DNA of 33,699 nt, from NCBI GenBank assembly GCA_016938055.1, contig JAFGVJ010000008.1, positions 1 to 33,699 of the forward strand. The letters are read 5' to 3'. The notes under the pieces are model-generated. The model worked only from the letters and a program-made list of their open reading frames with translations. It was not told the origin of the DNA and ran no database searches. The stretch is from Prolixibacteraceae bacterium (GTDB taxonomy: Bacteria > Bacteroidota > Bacteroidia > Bacteroidales > Prolixibacteraceae). Below, in pieces: positions 25,951-33,699 of the stretch (its first letter is position 1; each line of letters opens with the position of its first letter). The position numbers and the translations under genes are program-made.

Positions 25951-27132
25951 ATGAAAAGGATTCTTATTGGAATAGGATTCACATTTTTAAGTTTCGCAAT
26001 AAAAGCACAAATCGCAAGTGTGAATGGATACCTCAAAGACATGCAAGGAATCTATATTTTTGAAAATCATGTTACAACATCAGCGGGCAATAAAATCAGC
26101 AACATCAGTTACAACCTTTTGCACAACCGCTTAAATTTCAAACTATACCCTTCGGGTAGTTTAACTTTGGCACTTGAACTTCGTAACCGGATGTTTTCAG
26201 GACAATTGCTGAAACAAATTCCGACTTATGCTACCTCCATTTCAACCGATAACGGCCTCATTGATCTGTCGTGGAACTGGACTAAGCAGGACAATTACCT
26301 CATCAACACCGTCATCGACAGGGCTTACATCGATTACACGATGGGCAACTGGCAGTTACGAGCAGGACGGCACCGCATCAATTGGGGGATTAATTTTGTA
26401 TGGAACCCCAACGATATCTTCAACGCCTTTTCGTACATGGATTTCGATTACGAAGAGCGTCCCGGAAGCGATGCCATTTTAGTTACCTGGTATCCAACAA
26501 TGTCTTCATCGGTCGATGTGGCTTACAAAGCAGCAAGCTCAATTGAGAACAGCGCTTTGGCCGTGAAATATCGTTTCAACAAATTCAATTACGACTTTCA
26601 GATACTGGCAGGACAATCAGGCGTTGATTATGTATTGGGAGGCGGCTGGAGCGGAAACATTCAAAACATAGGTTTCAGGGGTGAAGCCTCGTATTTCAAA
26701 CCCATAAACAATTATAAAAGTCAATCTGAAGAAGGGGTTTCTGTATCAGTTTCACTCGATTATAATTTCGAAAACTCATTGTATGTACACACTTCATTTT
26801 TATTTAACAGCCTTGGATCTACCGAAAAAGGGGAAAGCTTCTCGTTGATTGATCCTAACATACAACTGAGTGCGAAAAAACTGTCAATTGGAAAATACGA
26901 ATGGTTTGGACAAGTATCGTATCCCATTGGAACCTTATTCAATGTGAGTGGTGCGGCCATGATAAATCCGGTAGACCTGTCCATGTTTATTGGCCCATCG
27001 GTTTCGGTTTCGTTACAAAACAATTTGGAATTATTCCTGACTTCGCAGCTTATGTTGGGTGAATCGGGTACCGAATATGCCGCTATGGGAAATTTATATG
27101 CCTTGTTCGGTCGCTTGCGCTGGAGTTTCTAA
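25951..27132 (+). CDS. Outer-membrane beta-barrel protein (porin/DUF1302-like architecture)
   Basis: Signal peptide MKRILIGIGFTFLSFAIKAQ; RAYIDYTMGNWQLRAGRHRINWGINFVWNPNDIFNAF resembles the 'RxGRQ..xWG...NPxD' region of DUF1302-like barrels; ends in aromatic residue (LRWSF). Confidence 0.72.
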   Translation: MKRILIGIGFTFLSFAIKAQIASVNGYLKDMQGIYIFENHVTTSAGNKISNISYNLLHNRLNFKLYPSGSLTLALELRNRMFSGQLLKQIPTYATSISTDNGLIDLSWNWTKQDNYLINTVIDRAYIDYTMGNWQLRAGRHRINWGINFVWNPNDIFNAFSYMDFDYEERPGSDAILVTWYPTMSSSVDVAYKAASSIENSALAVKYRFNKFNYDFQILAGQSGVDYVLGGGWSGNIQNIGFRGEASYFKPINNYKSQSEEGVSVSVSLDYNFENSLYVHTSFLFNSLGSTEKGESFSLIDPNIQLSAKKLSIGKYEWFGQVSYPIGTLFNVSGAAMINPVDLSMFIGPSVSVSLQNNLELFLTSQLMLGESGTEYAAMGNLYALFGRLRWSF

Positions 27133-27177
27133 GATGATTCAAATGAAAAAAGGTTTTCCAGTCCATCATGATCATTC

Positions 27178-29124
27178 TTAACCCACAGGCAGAGTAAACG
27201 AGAAGGTACTACCCAGATCAACCTTACTTTCCACCCAAATCTCACCTCCCTGCATCTCAACAAAATCCTTGCAGAGCATCAATCCCAGTCCACTTCCCTT
27301 TTCGTTGCGTGTTCCGTATGTTTTATAGTGCGTTTCCTTGTTGAAGATATCATTGATCCGTTCAGGGGGAATACCACAACCTTGATCGGCAATGTGTAGT
27401 ACCACAAAGTCCTGCCCTTTCACTTTTTTCAATTCGGAACTGAGCTTAACCGTAGTGTTTTCATACGAAAATTTGAGCGCATTGGATATAAGATTCCTAA
27501 TCACGATGTTTGTTACACTCCGATCAAAAAGGGCATAATGGTCGGGATCAATCTGATTCATAATCTCAATTTTCTTCTCCAGTGCATTGGTCTGTTGCGA
27601 CAATATCACTTCGTTACACAACTCATAAACCGATTGACTGACAGGCTGGAGTTGAATGGATTGTTGTTGAGCCTGTGCCCAGGATAAAAGGTTCTCCAAC
27701 AAGTCGATCAAACTGCCCGATGTGTTGTACATGCTCTTAATCAATACCATTGACTCCTCAGAAGATAGCTTTCTGGGGTCATCGAGCAATAGCTCCGTGA
27801 TGTTCCTGAAACTCCCCACCGGGTTCCGCAAATCGTGGGCGATGATAGAAAAGAATCGGTTTTTGATGTCGTTCAATTTGCTGAGACGCTGTTCAGATTC
27901 CTTCAGTTCATTTTCTGCTTCTTTGATTGCAGTAACATCATAAGCATTGTAGATAACACTTTTCGGTGATTTGTACGAAACCCTGGCCACAAACCATTTT
28001 TGCTCACCCTGCAAGACCAAGGGGTATTCAATGATACTAACTTCTTTCGTTTCCAGACATTGACGAATCGAATGCATAAACAATTCGGCCAGTTCGGGCT
28101 CAAAAATGTCCCTGATTTTTTTTCCGATGATTTCTTCGGGAGGAGCAACCAGCAAACTAATTTTTGTAGGGGCTATTTTCAGGTATTCTCCATCCACGCT
28201 CAACTCAAAAATCAGGGTGTCGAGCGAATTGAAGATGGCTTTAAACTCACGGGCATCTTCCCTGATTTTTGAATTGGCCCTCAGTGCAACATACAACAGC
28301 ACACTCATGGCTAAGGCACTGAAAAAAAGCATCACAATCAGGATCAGATCATAATTGTAAAATACATCCCAACCATTCAAAGGAGCTGCTGCCAGTACCC
28401 AATTTCCATAGGGCAGTTCAACGTTAATGCTCACAGGATGAAGTTGAAAGACATTGGGATCACCCCAGAAAATTTCCCCTTTATTCCCTTTACCATCATA
28501 CCCCTTCATTACAAACCGGAAGCCTCGTTCCTCGGGCAATAAACCAGCCTCGTTTAAAAGGGCATCACGCAGAATGACAATGTCGGTCAAACCCCAAAAC
28601 TTGCCGGTGGTATCGGTGGTGATGTCAAAAATGGGCGTATAACTGATAAAAGCAATGCCCCCTTCGACCAATTCAACCGGACCGGCAACAAAGGTTTGGC
28701 GTGTTTCAATGGTTTGGTCAACAATCTCTTTCCGGTCGGGATGTGCCAGCAAATCGAGTCCCAGGGCTGCCTCATGACCTTCGAGGGGATAAATGGCATT
28801 GATCACGCAGTTCCTGGCTAACGACATGGAATTAATGACCGTGTCGTTCCCTACAAATACCCGGGCAAGATGTTCATAATCTTCGTTACTGATATTGGGG
28901 TTGAGCGAAACGATGGCTGCAGTGCTCCGTGTATAATAGATTCTTGAAAACAATGATTTTTCGAGTTTGGTTTTTTTGGACATCAGCATTTCCATGGTCT
29001 GAATACGCACTTCGTTTTCCCATTGTGATTTTCGGAAGTCGATGTAAAACAAAACCCCCAACACCAACAACACAAAAAAGGCGATGGCCCACAAACTGTT
29101 ACGGTAACGATTCAAAACTTGCAT
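27178..29124 (-). CDS. Sensor histidine kinase with CHASE-like extracytoplasmic domain and PAS domain
   Basis: Two TM segments flanking a CHASE-like region (SLNPNISNEDYEHLARVFVGNDTVINSMSLARNCVINAIYPLEGHEAALGLDLL), H-box FFSIIAHDLRNPVGSF, ATPase boxes NLISNALKFS, DQGCGIPPERI, GSGLGLMLCKDFVEMQGGEIWVES. Confidence 0.92.
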   Translation of the reverse strand: MQVLNRYRNSLWAIAFFVLLVLGVLFYIDFRKSQWENEVRIQTMEMLMSKKTKLEKSLFSRIYYTRSTAAIVSLNPNISNEDYEHLARVFVGNDTVINSMSLARNCVINAIYPLEGHEAALGLDLLAHPDRKEIVDQTIETRQTFVAGPVELVEGGIAFISYTPIFDITTDTTGKFWGLTDIVILRDALLNEAGLLPEERGFRFVMKGYDGKGNKGEIFWGDPNVFQLHPVSINVELPYGNWVLAAAPLNGWDVFYNYDLILIVMLFFSALAMSVLLYVALRANSKIREDAREFKAIFNSLDTLIFELSVDGEYLKIAPTKISLLVAPPEEIIGKKIRDIFEPELAELFMHSIRQCLETKEVSIIEYPLVLQGEQKWFVARVSYKSPKSVIYNAYDVTAIKEAENELKESEQRLSKLNDIKNRFFSIIAHDLRNPVGSFRNITELLLDDPRKLSSEESMVLIKSMYNTSGSLIDLLENLLSWAQAQQQSIQLQPVSQSVYELCNEVILSQQTNALEKKIEIMNQIDPDHYALFDRSVTNIVIRNLISNALKFSYENTTVKLSSELKKVKGQDFVVLHIADQGCGIPPERINDIFNKETHYKTYGTRNEKGSGLGLMLCKDFVEMQGGEIWVESKVDLGSTFSFTLPVG

Positions 29125-29303
29125 GCTGCTATTGCTTTAAAGATTGAAATCAATATAATTAAAAAAACAGTTGATCGATATGTTTCATCTGATTAAAATC
29201 AAACTTTGGACAAATGATCAAGTAATCAACGAAAAATAATCGGGCATTTATGCAACTTTTCGATTCCTATTCGTTCTTTATGTAAACAAATTCAAATACC
29301 CGC

Positions 29304-29972
29304 ATGAAAACATTGTTGACCCTCTTATTTGCGATGCTTATACTGGGAACCAAAGCTCAGGAATATTTTGAGTGGCCGTTGAAAGAACTGGATACTGCCA
29401 GGGAGGTAAGTTACCTGAGCAGCGAAGAAAAAGATGTGATCCTTGAATTGAACAAGGTACGTTCCAATCCGGCCATGTATGCGCGTTTATCGTTGAAATG
29501 GATGGAAGTTTACTATTCCGGAAAGTTGCTCAAAATACCAGGCAAGGAGGTTTATGAAACCGAAGAAGGGAAAACAGCCTTTCTCGAATGTCTCGGGGAG
29601 CTCGAAAAAGCAGCTCCTGCTCCTTTGCTTTATCCATCAAAAGGAATGTCGAAAGCCTGCGATTTGCTGGTGTATGATCAAAGCGCTACCGGAAAAACCG
29701 GCCATCGAGGCAGCGGAAATTCAAGTCCTACCGACCGGCTGGCCAACTTTGGAACCTTCACCGGACATTTTGGTGAAAACATTCATTACGGCGACTGTGA
29801 ACCTGCATTTGTGGTCATATCCCTTTTGATCGACGATGGTGTAAAATCCCGTGGCCACAGGAAAAGCATTCTCGATCCTTCATTTCATTTTACTGGTGTA
29901 GCCATCGGAACCCACAAAGTTTATGGGCATATGTGCGTAAATACTTACGCCACTGCATTTAATGAAAAATAG
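29304..29972 (+). CDS. CAP (SCP/PR-1) domain secreted protein
   Basis: Signal peptide; LELNKVRSNPAMYA ... TGHRGSGNSSPTDRLANFGTFTGHFGENIHYG ... SRGHRKSILDPSFHFTGVAIG. Confidence 0.88.
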   Translation: MKTLLTLLFAMLILGTKAQEYFEWPLKELDTAREVSYLSSEEKDVILELNKVRSNPAMYARLSLKWMEVYYSGKLLKIPGKEVYETEEGKTAFLECLGELEKAAPAPLLYPSKGMSKACDLLVYDQSATGKTGHRGSGNSSPTDRLANFGTFTGHFGENIHYGDCEPAFVVISLLIDDGVKSRGHRKSILDPSFHFTGVAIGTHKVYGHMCVNTYATAFNEK

Positions 29973-30101
29973 TTAATAACATCCCTCTCATTTCAAGCTG
30001 TACCTACAGCCGATTTCTTCTTTCGTTGAATATGTTTTAGAATAGTAAGCGTGCTTCAGAAAATAATTTTACATTATCTTAAGCGCCTTAATTGGTAGGA
30101 T

Positions 30102-31226
30102 ATGGAAATTCAAATCAGGGAAGTTGTTAACAAAAACGACTTGCGCACTTTTATTTATCTCCCCGAAAAAATTCATCAAAATCACCCGAACTGGGTGCAC
30201 CCCATTTATCTGGACGAATGGGACTTTTTCAACCCGAAGAAAAACAAATCATTTGAACACTGCGACCATGTGCTGCTGTTGGCGTATAAAGGTCAGGAAG
30301 CTGTAGGGCGCTGCATGGGATTGATTCATCATGAATACAATCAAAAGCACAACGAATTGTACGGTCGCTTTTCTTTCATCGAAACCTATGATGATCAGGA
30401 AGTATTCCATGCCCTCGTGCAGCATGTTGCAAGTTGGGCAAAATCGCGCGGCATGGAAAAATTGGTTGGTCCCCTGGCTTTTTCCGACAAGGATCCACAA
30501 GGATTTCTTGTTGAAGGGTTTGATGAGCCAGTTGTGATAGCATCCAACTGCAATTTTCCCTACATGGTGGAGCTGATCGCGAACGAAGGTTTTCAGAAAA
30601 AAGTGGACCTGGTAGTTTATAAAATTGATATTCCGGACCAACTCCCCGATATTTATCAGAAAATTGAAGAACGTTTCAAAAGAAATAATACAAGCCTCAG
30701 AGTTGTAGAATTTACTTCCCGCAGGAAAATAAAACCCCTGGTGCGGCCCGTATTGCAACTCATTAACGATACATTCAACGACATTTACGGCTTCACACCA
30801 TTCAACGAACGTGAAATGGACGATTTTGCCAACCGTTATCTCTACCTGGTGAATCCGCGCTTTATCAAACTGGTTATGAACGATGAAAACAATGTGATCG
30901 GGACCATTATTGGCATGTCGGACTTAAGCAAAGGCATACAGAAAGCCCGTGGCAGGTTGTTGCCCTTTGGTTTTATTCCTATCCTTACTGCTGGCCGCAA
31001 ATCGAAACAGCTCAACCTGATGCTGGGTGCTGTTCATCCGAGTTATCAGGGGCGCGGGCTGGAAGTGCTCATGGGCATTAAGCTGATAGCATCGGCCAGG
31101 GCCGAAGGGAAAACGGTGATTGATTCACACCTTGAGCTGGAGTACAACACCAAAGTGCGGGCCGAGATGGAACGTATGGGTGGTGTGGTTTACAAACGCT
31201 ATCGTTTGTTTGAAAAGTCCCTTTAA
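30102..31226 (+). CDS. GNAT-like N-acetyltransferase-family protein
   Basis: AVGRCMGLIHHEYNQKH ... LMLGAVHPSYQGRGLEVLMGIKLIASARAEGKTVIDSHLELEYNTKVRAEMERMGGVVYKRYRLFEK. Confidence 0.75.
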   Translation: MEIQIREVVNKNDLRTFIYLPEKIHQNHPNWVHPIYLDEWDFFNPKKNKSFEHCDHVLLLAYKGQEAVGRCMGLIHHEYNQKHNELYGRFSFIETYDDQEVFHALVQHVASWAKSRGMEKLVGPLAFSDKDPQGFLVEGFDEPVVIASNCNFPYMVELIANEGFQKKVDLVVYKIDIPDQLPDIYQKIEERFKRNNTSLRVVEFTSRRKIKPLVRPVLQLINDTFNDIYGFTPFNEREMDDFANRYLYLVNPRFIKLVMNDENNVIGTIIGMSDLSKGIQKARGRLLPFGFIPILTAGRKSKQLNLMLGAVHPSYQGRGLEVLMGIKLIASARAEGKTVIDSHLELEYNTKVRAEMERMGGVVYKRYRLFEKSL

Positions 31227-31230
31227 AAAA

Positions 31231-31256
31231 CAATACCCTGCCGGGGCAGGGTATTG
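31231..31256. terminator. Bidirectional terminator-type hairpin between convergent genes
   Basis: CAATACCCTGCC-gg-GGCAGGGTATTG: 12-bp perfect inverted repeat; preceded by a run of A (= T run for the - strand gene). Confidence 0.8.
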
Positions 31257-31281
31257 TAACTGTTGTATTGATTGTTTCTTT

Positions 31282-33699
31282 TCAATATCCAAATATCTCT
31301 TCAAGGGTAAGGGTTTCTACCTCGCCAAGCGATTTGAGCGCCTTCTGATCCAGTTTGTCCTTTTTCCCTAAAACCAGGTAAGTAAAGTGCTGACCTTTGA
31401 TTTTTTCATCGAAAAATTTGGCAAACTCATCAATCGTCATGTTCTTGGCGGCTTCGTACTCATCTATACGAAGGTCATAATCAATACCGCGATCCATGTT
31501 GCGTTGCCAAGTCCAAAAAATGTTTTCACGGGTAATCCGTTCGGTATTGGTTTTCTTCACAATGGCTTCGCGGGCCATATCGTACTGCTGAACAGCCATG
31601 GGCATATTATTGAGTAAGTCAATCAGTGTTTCGGTGGCGATGGAAAGCTTATCGGACTGCGTTCCCAGATAACCCACCAGGCTGTTCTTCCGGCCTGTTT
31701 TATTGGCCATGCGATAAGCTGAATAGGCTGAATAGGCCAGGGCTTTCGATTCCCTGATTTCCTGGAATACCACCGATGACAAGCCACTTCCATAAAATTC
31801 ATTGTAAATTCTGGCGGCTGGAATCAATTCTTTGTTGAATACCTCGCCATTACTTACCAGAAGAATATTGGCCTGGTTAATGTCGAAATCAACCACATAC
31901 ACTTTGTTTCCTTCGGCACTGAGTTGATCAAATTGTTTGGCAACAGGAACCTCAGCCAGTTCTTCGGGCATCTGGTGTTTTTGTTCCAAAACTGATTTCA
32001 CCGATAAATCATCGGCCGGGCCATAGTAGAAAATATTGTGACGATAACTGGTGAGTTGCTTCAACTGTTCAGTCAATTCAGTGGGATCGATGGCTTTCAG
32101 CTCTTCTTCGCTCAGCAAATGCTTTTTCGGATTGTTCGTTCCGTATAATCCATAGTTGAACATGGCTTGCCACAGAATGGTGCTTTGTTCAGCTTTCTGA
32201 TCGTTACGTTCCTTCAGAATTCTTGCAACATAATCCTGGTAAGCCTTTTCGTCGGGCTGAGCATTGGCCAAAATGTGTTCCAGTAGTTCAACACCTTTTT
32301 CAAACGATTCATTCAAACCCCTGATGGTGATGTACGAACGTTCAGCTTCGGTTGAAACATTTAGTTCCAGACCGTATTTGTACAACTCTTTTTGAAGATC
32401 GGGGGCCGAAAATTCGTTGGTGCCAATGTAGTTCAAATAACCAACGGCCAGTTCGGCTTTCAGATCGTTCCAACTGCCCATTTCAATAATATAGCGCAGC
32501 GAGAAAAGTTCATTGGATTCATTTTGAATGTAATAAAAGTTGCAGCCATCCTGAATGGGATGGGTGGTAATTTTCTCCTGGAAGTTTACGAATACCGGTT
32601 CCACATCTACCGATTCCATGGCGCTGAATTCTTTGGCGAAATCAGATTGAAGATCGCGGTTAACGGGAACAGCCGTTATTTCGGGTTTTTCAACTTTCAC
32701 CAGGCTGACATTGTCGCCCTGTGTTTTGTTCACCATTACATAATTGCTGCCATATTTTTCGTTGGCAAATTTCACAACACCTTCTTTGGTGATGGCATTC
32801 AGTGTATTCATATACGAAAGGGCCTCTTCGCGGCTCAGGCCGTCGATGAAATTACCCATCAGTTCATAAGCACGGCCCGAGTTTCGTTCCTGACTTCTGA
32901 TTTTGCGTAATTTCAAATCATTGATCACAGCCTGGATCAACCAATCATCGAAATGACCGGCTTTGATAGAATCCAGCTGTGCAGTCATCAGGGCTGCAAC
33001 TTCGGCCAGGCTTTGACCTTGAAGGGGAGCTCCCTGCAACACATGAATGCCGTAGTCTTTCAGTGCATAATAGAATGATCCGGCGTACAGCACTTTTTGT
33101 TGTTGTACCAGGTTCAGGTCAATCAAACCTGCCTGACTGTTGGTCAGCAGCATGTCAATGACATCGCAGTATGGTTGATCAACCGAGCCAACACCTCCCA
33201 TGCGGAAAGCCACCATCACGTTTTCAGGCTCAGGCCCAACTACTTCGTGGCTAATCACATCCTGTATGGGTTCTTCAACAATGGCATTACGTTCGGGGAG
33301 TTCCTTATACTCAAGGTTACCAAAATACTGATCGATGAGCTGGATGCTTGCTTCGAAGTCAATGTCACCCGATAAGGCAATGGCCATGTTGTTGGGCACA
33401 TAAAATGTTTTGTAGAACTCCTGGATATTAATCATGGATGGATTTTTCAGGTGTTCGGGAAACCCGATGATGTCGCGACCATAAGGATGGTTGGGGAAAA
33501 GGGCCTCCATGAGGGTACCAAAAGCACGCTCTGAATCACGGTCCTGGTACATGTTAAATTCTTCGTAAACAGTTTCCAGTTCAGTGTGGAACAGTCGTAA
33601 AACGATGCCATGGAAACGTTCACTTTCGAGTTTGGCCCATTTTTCGAGTTCATTCACCGGCACATCGTTGATGTATACAGTCGATTCATAAGAGGTTCC
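31282..33699 (-). CDS. M16-family metallopeptidase / insulinase-like protein (partial, N-terminus beyond right edge)
   Basis: Frame is open to the right edge (...GTSYESTVYINDVPVNELEKWAKLESERFHGIVLRLFHTELETVYEEFNMYQDRDSERAFGTLMEALFPNHPYGRDIIG...FYKTFYVPNNMAIALSGDID): typical M16 core after the zinc motif. The start at 33663 in the track is an internal GTG. Confidence 0.9.
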   Translation of the reverse strand, partial: GTSYESTVYINDVPVNELEKWAKLESERFHGIVLRLFHTELETVYEEFNMYQDRDSERAFGTLMEALFPNHPYGRDIIGFPEHLKNPSMINIQEFYKTFYVPNNMAIALSGDIDFEASIQLIDQYFGNLEYKELPERNAIVEEPIQDVISHEVVGPEPENVMVAFRMGGVGSVDQPYCDVIDMLLTNSQAGLIDLNLVQQQKVLYAGSFYYALKDYGIHVLQGAPLQGQSLAEVAALMTAQLDSIKAGHFDDWLIQAVINDLKLRKIRSQERNSGRAYELMGNFIDGLSREEALSYMNTLNAITKEGVVKFANEKYGSNYVMVNKTQGDNVSLVKVEKPEITAVPVNRDLQSDFAKEFSAMESVDVEPVFVNFQEKITTHPIQDGCNFYYIQNESNELFSLRYIIEMGSWNDLKAELAVGYLNYIGTNEFSAPDLQKELYKYGLELNVSTEAERSYITIRGLNESFEKGVELLEHILANAQPDEKAYQDYVARILKERNDQKAEQSTILWQAMFNYGLYGTNNPKKHLLSEEELKAIDPTELTEQLKQLTSYRHNIFYYGPADDLSVKSVLEQKHQMPEELAEVPVAKQFDQLSAEGNKVYVVDFDINQANILLVSNGEVFNKELIPAARIYNEFYGSGLSSVVFQEIRESKALAYSAYSAYRMANKTGRKNSLVGYLGTQSDKLSIATETLIDLLNNMPMAVQQYDMAREAIVKKTNTERITRENIFWTWQRNMDRGIDYDLRIDEYEAAKNMTIDEFAKFFDEKIKGQHFTYLVLGKKDKLDQKALKSLGEVETLTLEEIFGY

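Noticed and set aside
1-33699. CRISPR arrays, tRNA/rRNA genes, transposases or integrases, toxin-antitoxin or phage genes
   Set aside because: None recognised by reading both strands and the ORF translations; a tRNAscan/Infernal run would be needed to exclude small RNAs.

Overview
The window is a Bacteroidota (Bacteroidetes)-type chromosomal segment of mostly ordinary, densely packed genes. Order: nfnB/gltD-like (partial, - strand, absent from the ORF track) and nfnA; SNF2-family helicase; miaA; a Yip1-like membrane protein; smpB; acyl-ACP thioesterase; map; a DsbD-family thiol:disulfide interchange protein; RNase G; a 30-aa very basic micro-ORF; an HU/IHF-like protein; mutY; ssb; gldE; gldD; a 4'-phosphopantetheinyl transferase; zwf, DUF202 protein and pgl; a TetR-regulated envelope cassette (TetR, LolA-like periplasmic protein, two FtsX/LolCE-type permeases, a LolD-type ATPase and an outer-membrane beta-barrel); a CHASE/PAS histidine kinase; a CAP-domain protein; a GNAT-like protein; and a partial M16 peptidase (- strand). 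The best candidate for an under-described system is the cassette at about 20.7-27.1 kb. It is preceded by a Bacteroidetes-type promoter that overlaps an imperfect palindrome resembling a TetR operator. Other points for follow-up are the 30-aa basic protein between HU and rng (bS22/mS38/COX24-like), a 25-aa ORF coupled to the second permease, a degenerate inverted repeat inside the transporter operon, a 14-bp perfect hairpin inside gldE, and a DUF202 gene between zwf and pgl. Product names come from reading motifs in the translations; no database search was run. No rRNA, tRNA, CRISPR array or transposase was recognised.
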